Origin: Dyella choica | GTDB taxonomy: Bacteria > Pseudomonadota > Gammaproteobacteria > Xanthomonadales > Rhodanobacteraceae | DNA: 64,000 nucleotides | Assembly: GCF_003977665.1 (NCBI RefSeq) | Contig: NZ_RYYV01000018.1 | Location: forward strand, 1-64,000 | Direction of reading: 5' to 3' | In this document: in pieces, positions 25,970-35,036 of the stretch | Numbering within the stretch: position 1 is the stretch's first letter | Layout: the number at the start of each line of letters is the position of its first letter | Notes under the pieces: model-generated | What the model saw: the letters and a program-made list of their open reading frames with translations, nothing else | Databases searched by the model: none | Told to the model about the DNA's origin: nothing | Position numbers and translations under genes: made by a program

Positions 25970-27187
25970 TCATACGGATCGCGTCGCCACGACCGGTGGC
26001 ACCGCCGCCGCGCGCAACGCCGGGCCAAGCACGGCAAGCTGGCCGAGCACCCAAAGCGCGACGGCGGCGAGCGGCAGGTAGTAGAACGGCAGATGCGCCA
26101 ACTCGTAGCGCTTCATCAGCATCAGATTGCAGGCATAGGCCAAACCGATGCCCAGCACGACACCGAAACTGACGATCAGGAAATTTTCCATCAGGAAGTA
26201 GCGCAGTATATCGCCACGAGTCGCGCCAATCGCTCGGCGGATGCCAATCTGCTTGCGCCGCTGCCCCACCCAGAAACTGGCCAGGCCCACAATGCCCAAT
26301 GCGGTGACCAGCAGCAGCGACACGATCACGCCAATCAAGATCCGGGTCATGCCCCGGTCGTTTTCAAAATAGCGCATACGCAGGTCGCTGACCGTTTGGC
26401 TGGCATCCTGATCGAGCACGGAATCCGGTGCGATCTTCATCGCCGTCGCTCGTGCATCACGCAGTACGCGCGGCGCCTCTCCCGGTGCGGTACGCAGCAG
26501 ATAACCGCCAGCCAGGAAGGGACCGGGTTGTACGGGCGCAAACGCGGACCAATCCGCACTTGCTACGCCGCGGCTGCCGGGCTGGGCGATCGCCAAATGT
26601 TCGACCACGCCGATGACGCGGTAGTGGTAATCGCCGCCACTCCAGAATTCCTTGCCCAGCGGGTCGCCGCCCGGCCACAAATGCTCGGCCAGCGATCGCG
26701 TGATGAGGACGGGCGCGTCACTGGGAAAATCATTGGTCAGCGTGACATAGTCGGCCAGTTGCGGAGCGCGGCCGGCTACCAGCTTCACGCCAAGCGCCTC
26801 AAGACTGCCGGGGCCTCCCAAGTACAAATCAATGACGGCAGGAATGTTGCGCATGGACCGTTCCAACGAAATACCGAAAGTACCGGCCTGCTGACCAAAG
26901 GGAACGGTGTTGATCACATGGGCCGACAACACGCCCGCAATACCCCCAAACCCGTTCAGCATGCGTGCGTTGAGATCCTTCGCCCCTTTGGTTTCAAACC
27001 CGGTCAACTGCACGAACGCCAGCGATGACTCGTCTACGCCGCTTATCATCTTCATGCGCTGCACACGATTGATGATCAGGAAACAGGCATTGCACAGCAC
27101 CGCGCACGCCAGCGCGATTTCCAGCGCAATCAGCAAGGTGGCCAGCCGGTGCCGGCGTAGCGCGGTGAACACGGGTCGAATCTGCAT
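25970..27187 (-). CDS. MacB/FtsX-type ABC permease, pair 4 type B
   Basis: A 405-residue permease with the MacB layout: one N-terminal helix (LLIALEIALACAVLCNACFLI), a large periplasmic domain, and three C-terminal helices starting VTALGIVGLASFWVGQRRKQ. It keeps the cytoplasmic RRAIGATRGDILRYFLMENF coupling segment. It has no ATPase domain. The start at 27187 gives correct spacing from TAAGGAG; an ATG six bases earlier touches the ribosome site. It is closest in motif detail to the type B protein of pair 3 (WPGGDPLGK vs WPGQSPLGK). Confidence 0.92.
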   Translation of the reverse strand: MQIRPVFTALRRHRLATLLIALEIALACAVLCNACFLIINRVQRMKMISGVDESSLAFVQLTGFETKGAKDLNARMLNGFGGIAGVLSAHVINTVPFGQQAGTFGISLERSMRNIPAVIDLYLGGPGSLEALGVKLVAGRAPQLADYVTLTNDFPSDAPVLITRSLAEHLWPGGDPLGKEFWSGGDYHYRVIGVVEHLAIAQPGSRGVASADWSAFAPVQPGPFLAGGYLLRTAPGEAPRVLRDARATAMKIAPDSVLDQDASQTVSDLRMRYFENDRGMTRILIGVIVSLLLVTALGIVGLASFWVGQRRKQIGIRRAIGATRGDILRYFLMENFLIVSFGVVLGIGLAYACNLMLMKRYELAHLPFYYLPLAAVALWVLGQLAVLGPALRAAAVPPVVATRSV

Positions 27188-27197
27188 GGGCATCTCC

Positions 27198-28523
27198 TTA
27201 CTGCGCCTTCAGTTGCAAGGCCGGCGCAATCCGGCTGGCGCGAAAAGCCGGCAAGGTGCCTGCCAGCAAGCTGACGGCAAGGGACAGCACGAACGTCGTC
27301 AGGAACATCCACTCATCCAGATGCACCATGTCCGCATAAGGCGTCGGCTGTTGGCGCACCAGCGATAGGCCGGCAAGCGTCAACAACCAGCCCAGGATCC
27401 CGCCCAGCAGCCCAACCAAACCGGCCTCGATCAGGAACTGCATGAAAATGGCAGCATGCGTCGCACCAAGCGCACGTCGCACGCCGATCTCGCTGCCTCT
27501 TCGCAGAAACTTTGCCAGCAGCAATCCGATCGTGTTGCACAAGCAGATCGCCAGGAAGGCAAACGCCAGCCAGGCCTGCAGATGCACATCACCGGGCACC
27601 ACGCCGTTGTAATCCAGCCATTCCATCAGGCTTGGCAAGCGGGTGTTATCGGCATTTGTATAACGCGCCAACGCTTTTTGCTGCGCGGCATAGTCCGCCA
27701 CGAACCGGCGATAAGCCGCCACCTTGCCGGCATCGCCGAGCTCAACCCACACGGAAACCCATTCGCATGGTGCGTCAATCAAATGTCCAGGCACTTTAGG
27801 CGCCGCCCAGCAGGTGAACTGATAGAAATACCCGTCATTGATCTCCAGACTGCTGGAGAACGGCACGAACACGTCTTCCGGCTTGCCATAAAAACCTGCC
27901 GTATCGCCATGCGCAAATCGCCCTCCCGCCACCAGGTAGAACAACGGCGATGGCCGCCACGGCTTGAGCACACCGATGATGCGGACGTCCGTGCTGCGCA
28001 AATGCAAAATCTGCCCTACGCTATTGGCTCCCCCAAACAATTTGTCGTTGAGCGACGCACTAATCACGGCCACCCGCGAGCGCCGCTGATCGTCAGCGTC
28101 GCTCCAACCGGAGCCGTACTGGAACGGCACGTCGAACATCGCAAAGAAGTCTGCCGTGGTAGCAAGCAACGACGGCATCAACGGCGGCATTTTGCTTGCC
28201 GGGGCGGCCAGTTTTACCGGGCTATCCACCACCAGGGTCTGGCGATCGGCGCGATGCGCGTTCCATAGATCCACCGCGGAGCGGTAATCCATCACATCCA
28301 TGGGCGTGTCGTGTTTTCTCGACGGCGTGGGGTCGGGATCTACCAGCGGACGAAACAGCGAGGCGCTCTTTCCCGGCAGAGGGTCGCCCGAGAGCAGGTG
28401 CATGACGGTCAAGGTCGTCATGCTCGCGCCGATGCCCACGCCAATTGCCAGCACCATCAACGCCGTAAGCACCTTATTGTGCTTGAGGCTGCGGATGGCC
28501 AGATCAAGGTAATAACCGAACAT
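27198..28523 (-). CDS. MacB/FtsX-type ABC permease, pair 4 type A
   Basis: A 441-residue permease. The N terminus is MFGYYLDLAIRSLKHNKVL, then a first helix containing GVGIGASMTT and SGDPLPGKS. The periplasmic domain holds NDKLFGGANSVGQ and a Cys pair (FTCWA ... APCEW, 15 residues between the cysteines), predicted to form a disulfide. The last three helices follow GLLLAKFLRRGSEIGVRRALGAT. The C terminus ends ALQLKAQ. The paired type B gene begins 10 bases downstream. MacB permeases transmit ATP-driven motion to the periplasm and do not carry substrate through the membrane themselves. Confidence 0.92.
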   Translation of the reverse strand: MFGYYLDLAIRSLKHNKVLTALMVLAIGVGIGASMTTLTVMHLLSGDPLPGKSASLFRPLVDPDPTPSRKHDTPMDVMDYRSAVDLWNAHRADRQTLVVDSPVKLAAPASKMPPLMPSLLATTADFFAMFDVPFQYGSGWSDADDQRRSRVAVISASLNDKLFGGANSVGQILHLRSTDVRIIGVLKPWRPSPLFYLVAGGRFAHGDTAGFYGKPEDVFVPFSSSLEINDGYFYQFTCWAAPKVPGHLIDAPCEWVSVWVELGDAGKVAAYRRFVADYAAQQKALARYTNADNTRLPSLMEWLDYNGVVPGDVHLQAWLAFAFLAICLCNTIGLLLAKFLRRGSEIGVRRALGATHAAIFMQFLIEAGLVGLLGGILGWLLTLAGLSLVRQQPTPYADMVHLDEWMFLTTFVLSLAVSLLAGTLPAFRASRIAPALQLKAQ

Positions 28524-28540
28524 GCCCTCTCCTTAGACGA

Positions 28541-29770
28541 TCAGACGGATCGCGTCGCCACCACCGGCGGAACCGCCGCGGCACGTAGCGCCGGGCCCAA
28601 TACAGCGGCCTGCCCCAGGCACCACAGCAAAACCGCCCCCACGGGGAAATAGGCCAACGGCAATCGCGGCAATTCGTAGTGGACGATCAGGAACAGGTTG
28701 ATGGCATACGCCAGCAGCATGCCCAGCACGATGCCCATGCTGGTCAGCAGGAAATTCTCGGTTTGGAAATAGTTGAGAATGTGGCCGCGCGTAGCACCCA
28801 GCGCTCGGCGCACACCGATGCTGCGATTGCGCTGCGACACCCAGAAGCTGGCCAGGCCTACGATGCCCAGCGCCGTAACGACCAGCAATGCCAGGCACAC
28901 GCCGACGAGAATGCCGGCCATGGCGCGGTCGTTGCGGAAGAAGTTGTAGCGCATCTCGTCCCAGCTGCCTTTGTCCAGCACGATTCGGTTGGGATCGAGT
29001 GCATTGAGCTTGGCAAGTGCTGCCTTCAGCACGCGCTCGCGATCCTGCGCAGCGCAGCGCAATACATAATACGAACCCGCCGACATCGACAGCCGAACTG
29101 GATGAATCAGACTGTACTGAGCGCCTCTTTCCAGCTGATTCGGCCGCGCCAGTCCTTTCACGACGCCGACTACGGTCAGCGCGAAGTTCCGTCCAATGAA
29201 AACCTGTTTACCCAGCGGACTCTGTCCAGGCCAAAGCCGATCGGCAACGGTGCGGGTGATCAGGACCGCCGAGGGAATCTCTTTCATGTCGCCCGTCTGC
29301 AGCGCCTTGTCAATTTTGTCGAGGTCGCGGTATTCCTCGGGACTGAACTCACGCCCTGCTTCCAGCTGCACACCTAGCGTGGACAGCAGATTTTCGCCGA
29401 AATATTGCGTGGCGCTCATCGTCTCCATCCGTTGGGCCGGGTCGAGCCAAAGACTGGAATTGGAGGAAGATCCGCTCAACGGCAGATGGTTGATGATCAT
29501 CGCCGATTGCACGCCTGGCACCTCTCTCAATGCGGACAGGTCAGCCTGCGTGCGCGCCATGGCATTGGGTCGAGCGCCGATAAAGGCCAACTGCATGTAG
29601 ACAAGTTCGTGCTCGGCCATGCCACTGGATACAGCCATGCGATCCAGGCGTTGACTGATCAGGAAAATGGCGTTGCACACGATGGCGCAGGTGAGCGCGA
29701 TCTGGGCAATCAGCAGGCAAACCGTGAATTTGTGGCGCCCGAGCGTAGCGAAAATGGGTTTGATTTCCAT
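28541..29770 (-). CDS. MacB/FtsX-type ABC permease, pair 3 type B
   Basis: A 409-residue permease starting MEIKPIFATLGRHKFTV with the type B first helix (IAQIALTCAIVCNAIFLI). The periplasmic domain contains TRTVADRLWPGQSPLGKQVF; the terminal helices start VTALGIVGLASFWVSQRN, with RRALGATRGHILNYF after them. It ends VPPVVATRSV, identical to the ends of pair 2 and pair 4 type B. The gene starts one base after the type A stop, indicating translational coupling. Confidence 0.92.
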   Translation of the reverse strand: MEIKPIFATLGRHKFTVCLLIAQIALTCAIVCNAIFLISQRLDRMAVSSGMAEHELVYMQLAFIGARPNAMARTQADLSALREVPGVQSAMIINHLPLSGSSSNSSLWLDPAQRMETMSATQYFGENLLSTLGVQLEAGREFSPEEYRDLDKIDKALQTGDMKEIPSAVLITRTVADRLWPGQSPLGKQVFIGRNFALTVVGVVKGLARPNQLERGAQYSLIHPVRLSMSAGSYYVLRCAAQDRERVLKAALAKLNALDPNRIVLDKGSWDEMRYNFFRNDRAMAGILVGVCLALLVVTALGIVGLASFWVSQRNRSIGVRRALGATRGHILNYFQTENFLLTSMGIVLGMLLAYAINLFLIVHYELPRLPLAYFPVGAVLLWCLGQAAVLGPALRAAAVPPVVATRSV

Positions 29771-29771
29771 C

Positions 29772-31076
29772 TCAGTTCGCCTTCAACTGCAGAGCCGGTG
29801 CAATACGGCATGCCCGCCAGGCCGGCAGCAGGCCCGCCAGCAAACTGGCGCAAACCGCAAGTCCAAACGTAGCCAGCAACATGCGTGTGTCCATATGCGC
29901 GAGCTTCGCGTAGTCGGTAGGCTGCTGGCGTACCAGCCACAAGCCCAACAAGGCCAGCAACAAGCCGATGGCACCGCCCACCAAGCCCACCACGCCTGAC
30001 TCCATGAGCAGTTGCCCGAACAACGCGCGTTGAGAGGCTCCCAGGGCGCGGCGCACGCCCAGCTCACCGGCGTGGCGCATGAACTTTGACAGCATCAGGC
30101 CCACCGTATTGACCAGGCAGACCATCAGGAAACCCAGCGCCAGCCACACCTGCAAGCGTGTATCGCTGGGTACCACTTGCTGATAATCCAGCCACTGCAT
30201 CACATTGCGCAGGCGTACGTTGGGCGGGCGAAGAAATCGCCCTGCCGCGTGCTGTTCCTGCGAGTAATGCACCAGAAAATCCTTATAGGCCGCCGCCTGC
30301 TGCGCAGTGCCAAGCTGAACCCAGAACTGCAGCCACACACAAGGCGCATGCTCAAGCGTGTTGTTATCGCCACCGCCATTGCCCCAGCAGTCTGTTTCGC
30401 CGGCATGATCCATGTGCTGGTCGCGTGAGGCTGACAAGGGAATGAATACATCTTCCTCGTCGGCGTAGCTTCCCATATAGACCTGATAGAAATGCGGTTG
30501 CGGATGCCATGCTCCGAGTACGCCGATAATGCGGAAGGCGGTCTCCTGTAAGCGCAGCGTCTTGCCCACGCTGTTCTGCCCTCCGAACAGCTTGTCGTTC
30601 AAGTTCGCACTGATCACTACCACGCGTGCCTTGCTGTCGTCCTCGGCTGAACCCCAGGCATTGCCGTACTGAAAAGGCACTTCGAACATCGGAAAGAAAT
30701 CCGCCGACGTATACAGCGCCATCGCGTGAAACGGATATATGCTCGACTGCGCCGGCTGCAGCGGCACCATCCCTCCGGTCATTAGGGCCTGCCGCGTGGC
30801 GCGCTTTGCCTTCAGCAGGTACATGCCATCGATCCAGCTGAGCTGATCCGGCGGCTCGACGTTCGGTCCGTAATCGGCCATGTCGCGCGGATCGATCTGC
30901 GGGTAATACAGCGACCCACTGCGTCCAGGCAGCGGATCGCCGGAAAGTACATGCAGCACGGTCAAAGTGGTCATGCTCGCGCCGATGCCCATGGCGATGG
31001 CGAGCACCATCAAGCCAGTCAGCGCCTTGTTGCGCTTGAGGCTATGCATCGCCATGCGGAAGTAATAGGACAACAT
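29772..31076 (-). CDS. MacB/FtsX-type ABC permease, pair 3 type A
   Basis: A 434-residue permease. ATG 31076 gives MLSYYFRMAMHSLKRNKAL, aligned with the other type A starts, and has a GAGG ribosome site; longer in-frame sequence overlaps the upstream gene. It shares GASMTTLTV and SGDPLPGRS with pair 4, NDKLFGGQNSVGKTL with all type A proteins, and the Cys pair (ETDCWG ... APCVW). The last helices follow GLMLSKFMRHAGELGVRRALGAS. Part of the co-directional permease array. Confidence 0.92.
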   Translation of the reverse strand: MLSYYFRMAMHSLKRNKALTGLMVLAIAMGIGASMTTLTVLHVLSGDPLPGRSGSLYYPQIDPRDMADYGPNVEPPDQLSWIDGMYLLKAKRATRQALMTGGMVPLQPAQSSIYPFHAMALYTSADFFPMFEVPFQYGNAWGSAEDDSKARVVVISANLNDKLFGGQNSVGKTLRLQETAFRIIGVLGAWHPQPHFYQVYMGSYADEEDVFIPLSASRDQHMDHAGETDCWGNGGGDNNTLEHAPCVWLQFWVQLGTAQQAAAYKDFLVHYSQEQHAAGRFLRPPNVRLRNVMQWLDYQQVVPSDTRLQVWLALGFLMVCLVNTVGLMLSKFMRHAGELGVRRALGASQRALFGQLLMESGVVGLVGGAIGLLLALLGLWLVRQQPTDYAKLAHMDTRMLLATFGLAVCASLLAGLLPAWRACRIAPALQLKAN

Positions 31077-31107
31077 GGGCATCCTCTTTCGCCGGTCCTG
31101 TTGTCCG

Positions 31108-32361
31108 CTACACCGAGCGCGTCGCCACCACCGGCGGCACGTTCGAAGCACGCCGCGCCGGCACGAATACCGCGATTTGACCCAGCACCACCACCACGGC
31201 CAACCCGACCAGCACGTAAAAGGTCGGCATGCTTTGCATTTCGAACTTGCTCATCAGCAGCCGGTTCAAGCCGACCGCCAGCGCAACGCCGACTAGCGCC
31301 CCCCCGCCGGCGATCATCAGGTTTTCCATCTGGAAGTAGCGCAGGATGTCGATCTTGCGCGCCCCCAGTGCGCGGCGTACGCCGATCTGGCGATGGCGCT
31401 GACCGACCCAGAAACTGGTAAGGCCCACAATGCCAGCCGCCGTGACGGCCAGCAGGATCAGGCAGATCACGCCCATCAGCACCGCCATGCCGATGTCCGC
31501 GCGATAGGCGTCGGCGCGGATGTCCTTGAACGACTTGACACTGTCGTCATCCAGCACTCGCATGGCATCGACGGCGTACAGCTTCGATGGCACCGCGCGC
31601 ATCACCGCATCGAGCCGCCCTGGCTTCGTCCGCACGGCATAGCGCGAGAAGTTGATGTTCATGCGAACCGGCGAGATCGCGGAGTTCCAAACGAAACCGC
31701 TGGCCCAGCTGGCCACGGAGGGCACCTGCAGGCGCTCCACTTCACCGACGATGGTGCTTGGCGTATTGCCGCCGTTGAGGTAAATCGCCTTGCCGAGCGC
31801 ATCGCCCTGCGGAAACAATTTGTCCGCCAACGGCTTGGTGACGATGATGATGCTCGACTCGGTAGCATCACGAAATCCCCTATGGGTCACGTCCGCCGCC
31901 GTGAAATTGCGCCCGGCAACCAGATGCAGGCCCAGCGTCTTCAACAGCTGTTCGTCGCCAAAGTAGAAAGTCGTACGTGCGTTACCCGCGCGCAGATCAG
32001 TACCCGGTTTCAATGCCGCCGAGCCATTCCAGCTCGACGGAAACAGCGGCAACGTATTGATCGGGGTCACCGACACTACATCCGGCATCGAACGCAAAAC
32101 GTTGAGGTCCTCGCGCATCATCGCATCCAGCTTCTGAAGGTCGGCCGGATCGTCGCCGCTCGGCGCCCCCACCCATTGCTGGGTGATCAGGAAAAGATTG
32201 CTTTCCTCCATGCCTGTCGGGCGCTGCACATTCTGGATTCGCGCATAGATGATGAAGATCGCGTTGCAGACAATGGCCAGCGTCAAGGCGATCTGCAGCG
32301 CGATCAGCACCACGCCGGCCTTGTGCTTGCGCAATGCTGCGATCATGGGATGCAAGGACAT
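31108..32361 (-). CDS. MacB/FtsX-type ABC permease, pair 2 type B
   Basis: A 417-residue permease starting MSLHPMIAALRKHKAGVVL, with first helix LIALQIALTLAIVCNAIFII. The periplasmic domain includes TKPLADKLFPQGDALGKAIY. The terminal helices begin VTAAGIVGLTSFWVGQRHRQ, matching pair 1 type B more closely than pairs 3 and 4. It ends NVPPVVATRSV. It is separated from the preceding type A stop by 12 bases. Confidence 0.92.
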   Translation of the reverse strand: MSLHPMIAALRKHKAGVVLIALQIALTLAIVCNAIFIIYARIQNVQRPTGMEESNLFLITQQWVGAPSGDDPADLQKLDAMMREDLNVLRSMPDVVSVTPINTLPLFPSSWNGSAALKPGTDLRAGNARTTFYFGDEQLLKTLGLHLVAGRNFTAADVTHRGFRDATESSIIIVTKPLADKLFPQGDALGKAIYLNGGNTPSTIVGEVERLQVPSVASWASGFVWNSAISPVRMNINFSRYAVRTKPGRLDAVMRAVPSKLYAVDAMRVLDDDSVKSFKDIRADAYRADIGMAVLMGVICLILLAVTAAGIVGLTSFWVGQRHRQIGVRRALGARKIDILRYFQMENLMIAGGGALVGVALAVGLNRLLMSKFEMQSMPTFYVLVGLAVVVVLGQIAVFVPARRASNVPPVVATRSV

Positions 32362-32373
32362 AACGGCGTCTCC

Positions 32374-33699
32374 TCAGTTTGTTTTCAGCTGCAGCGCGGG
32401 CTGCACGCGCGAGGCACGGAAGGTGGGATAAAGCCCGGCCAGCATGGTGGCGACGACTGCAATCACCAGGGTGAGGGCCAGCAGGCTCAAGTCGACGTGT
32501 GCCAGCGAGGCGATTTCCTTGGGCAGTACCCAGTTCACGCCATGGATGCCCACCCAGGTCAGCAGCAGGCCAAGCACGCCACCGGTCAGGCCCACCATGC
32601 CGGCTTCGACCAGGAATTGCACATAGATGGCCATGCGCGGCGCGCCCAATGCACGGCGCACACCGATCTCGGAACTACGGCGCAGAAACTTCGCCAGCAA
32701 CAGGCCGGCCGTATTCACCAGGCAGGCCACCAGCAGGCCCAAAGCCACCAGCAGCGATATCTTGGTGTCGCTCGGCACCACATGCTCTGACTCCAGCCAG
32801 GCCGGCAGGTCGCGCAAGCGGTTGTTCAAGGCCCAGTTGAATCGCCCGGACGCCTTCTGGTCGCGGAAATAGCCGTCCAGGTAATCCTTGTAGGCGGACA
32901 CAGCTGCCTTGTCTTCCAGTTGCACCATGTAGGCAATCCACACGCAGGACGATTGCTGCAGCCCGACGAAACCCGAGCCCTTCGGCACCTCCGAACAATT
33001 GGTGTTGCCATCGTTGCTCATGCCCACATCGATGGCCCGGGTAAAGGGCAGGAACATGTCCTCTTGGCCGGAAGTGAACCCTCCGGTATTGACCACGTCG
33101 AAAAACGTCGGTTTTGGATTCCAGTTGTTCAGCACACCTACGACGCGATAGTCCTTGCCATCGATGTTGAGGGTCTTGCCCACGCTGTTGGCGCCACCGA
33201 ACAATTTCTGGTTGAGCTTGCTATTGATCACGACCGCTGCGGCGTGCTTCGCATCGCCATCAGCACCCCAGGCGCCACCGAACTGGAACGGCACGTCGAG
33301 CATCGCGAAGAACTCGCTGTAGACGGCATGCCCGCCGACGTTGATCGGATGCATGTGCGGGTCGGGCGGCACGACCGAAGGCGATACTCGATACATTGCC
33401 GACTGGTATTTGCCGCGATGGTCGCGCATCAAGGCTACGGCATCGGTATAGTCCATCGCATCCGGTGGATCGTTGTCGCTCGAACCGTCCGCGTGCCCCC
33501 TCGGCCCCCAAATGTCGATTTGCGGCACGAACAGCCGCGAAGACTTCCACGGAATCGGATCGCCTGATACCGCGCGAAACACCGAATAGCTGGTCATGGA
33601 AGCCGCCACGCCAAAGCCGACGATCAGGATCATCAGCGCGGTAAGGCCCGGGCTTCGTTTAAGACTACGTACTGCAAGATCAAGGTAATAGCCCAGCAT
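32374..33699 (-). CDS. MacB/FtsX-type ABC permease, pair 2 type A
   Basis: A 441-residue permease beginning MLGYYLDLAVRSLKRSPGL. It shares VGFGVAASMTSYSVFRAVSG with pair 1 type A, has NQKLFGGANSVGKTL, and the Cys pair (NTNCSE ... SSCVW) in the periplasmic domain. GLLLAKFLRRSSEIGVRRALGAP precedes the final helices. A 93-base gap separates it from the pair 1 type B gene, the longest gap inside the permease array, and shows no obvious promoter. Confidence 0.92.
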   Translation of the reverse strand: MLGYYLDLAVRSLKRSPGLTALMILIVGFGVAASMTSYSVFRAVSGDPIPWKSSRLFVPQIDIWGPRGHADGSSDNDPPDAMDYTDAVALMRDHRGKYQSAMYRVSPSVVPPDPHMHPINVGGHAVYSEFFAMLDVPFQFGGAWGADGDAKHAAAVVINSKLNQKLFGGANSVGKTLNIDGKDYRVVGVLNNWNPKPTFFDVVNTGGFTSGQEDMFLPFTRAIDVGMSNDGNTNCSEVPKGSGFVGLQQSSCVWIAYMVQLEDKAAVSAYKDYLDGYFRDQKASGRFNWALNNRLRDLPAWLESEHVVPSDTKISLLVALGLLVACLVNTAGLLLAKFLRRSSEIGVRRALGAPRMAIYVQFLVEAGMVGLTGGVLGLLLTWVGIHGVNWVLPKEIASLAHVDLSLLALTLVIAVVATMLAGLYPTFRASRVQPALQLKTN

Positions 33700-33792
33700 A
33701 TGCTGCCTCCCCGTTTTGATTCATTGCTCTGGTGAGCATGTCCGTCTTACCCAATACGTCGTTTTGCCTTGCGTGGCTGCATGGATATCAAG

Positions 33793-35025
33793 TCATGCCG
33801 GTCTCGTCGCCTCCACTGGAGACACGCGCGAGGCGCGCAACGCCGGCGCGAGCACAGCACCCTGTCCCAGCAGCAACAGGATGGCGGCGGCAATCAGCAC
33901 GTACAGCCCCGACAGGTGCGCCATTTCAAAACGCATGACCATCCACAGGTTGATGCCCAAGGCCAACAGGATGCCGACGATGACACCGCACCCGCCGATC
34001 ATCGCGTTCTCAGTAAGGAAATAGCTCAGGATGTCTGCGCGCGTGGCCCCCAGCGCTCGGCGAATGCCGATCTGCTTGCGCCGCTGCCCGACCCAGAAGC
34101 TGGTCAGGCCCACGATACCTGCCGCGGTGATCGCCAACAGCACCACGCTGACGATGCCCATCAGCATGGCCATGCCGTAGTCGCGCTCGTAGGCTTTGGC
34201 GCGCACCTGGGCGAAGGTTCTGACGCCGTCCTTGGGATCGATGATCCGCATGCGGCTTTGGGTGACCAGCGCGCGTTTCGCGTCGCGCATGGCGGCTTGC
34301 AGTTGGCCTGGGCGCGCCCGAATGACGTAGCGCGTCATGCCCTGGAGCAGATAGCCGGGTACGAGCACGGCATCATAGGCAAAAGGCGTTATGTCGCTGT
34401 CCGTCATATGGGACTGGAGGGTATCGGTGACCCCCACGACTACGGATGGGGAGGCATCACTATTCACATAAAGCGGCTTTCCCACTGCGTGGCCATCGGG
34501 AAAAGTCTTCTTGGCCAGATCCTTGCTGATGATGATTTCGGGCCACGCTGCCAGCGTCTTGATCGACACGTCATGGGCTTCGCTGGAGGTGAAATTGCGG
34601 CCTTCGATGAGTTTTACGCCAAGCGTGGCCAGGGTATGGTCGTCGGTAAAGAAAATGGCGCTGTCACTCGTCCTGTGGACCTGGTCGGGGCGCAGCCTCA
34701 CATAGTTGTCCCAGCCCCAGCCGCGCAGCGGGAAGCTGTTGGTGGCATACGCATCCTGCACGCTGCCGAGCTGCCGCAGGGCGGTCAAGTCCGCCCGGAT
34801 CTGTGCACCCACGTTCTGGACGGACGCCGAATCCGCCCATTGGTTGTCGATCGCGAAGAGATTGGCTTCCTCGACGCCGCTTGGCCGCATCACGCGCGTC
34901 ACGCGCTGCTGGATAATGAACAGTGCATTGCAGACAATGGCCAGCGTCAGCGCAATCTGGAATGCAATGAGTATCGTGCCCGCCTTGTGGTGACGCATGG
35001 CTGTAAGAATGGGTTTGATCTGCAT
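33793..35025 (-). CDS. MacB/FtsX-type ABC permease, pair 1 type B
   Basis: A 410-residue permease; ATG 35025 gives MQIKPILTAMRHHKAGTIL, in register with the other type B proteins. First helix LIAFQIALTLAIVCNALFII, periplasmic SKDLAKKTFPDGHAVGKPLY, final helices from ITAAGIVGLTSFWVGQRRKQ with RRALGATRADILSYFL. It ends SPVEATRPA. It starts 11 bases after the pair 1 type A stop. Confidence 0.92.
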   Translation of the reverse strand: MQIKPILTAMRHHKAGTILIAFQIALTLAIVCNALFIIQQRVTRVMRPSGVEEANLFAIDNQWADSASVQNVGAQIRADLTALRQLGSVQDAYATNSFPLRGWGWDNYVRLRPDQVHRTSDSAIFFTDDHTLATLGVKLIEGRNFTSSEAHDVSIKTLAAWPEIIISKDLAKKTFPDGHAVGKPLYVNSDASPSVVVGVTDTLQSHMTDSDITPFAYDAVLVPGYLLQGMTRYVIRARPGQLQAAMRDAKRALVTQSRMRIIDPKDGVRTFAQVRAKAYERDYGMAMLMGIVSVVLLAITAAGIVGLTSFWVGQRRKQIGIRRALGATRADILSYFLTENAMIGGCGVIVGILLALGINLWMVMRFEMAHLSGLYVLIAAAILLLLGQGAVLAPALRASRVSPVEATRPA

Positions 35026-35036
35026 GGGCTTAAGTC

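Noticed and set aside
25397-27028. 543-codon plus-strand open frame across the hydrolase and last permease
   Set aside because: It crosses two convincing minus-strand genes, is rich in His, Gln and Arg, and has no signal or domain.
31393-32790. 465-codon plus-strand open frame in the permease array
   Set aside because: Antisense shadow of two permease genes; composition typical of a reversed membrane-protein frame.
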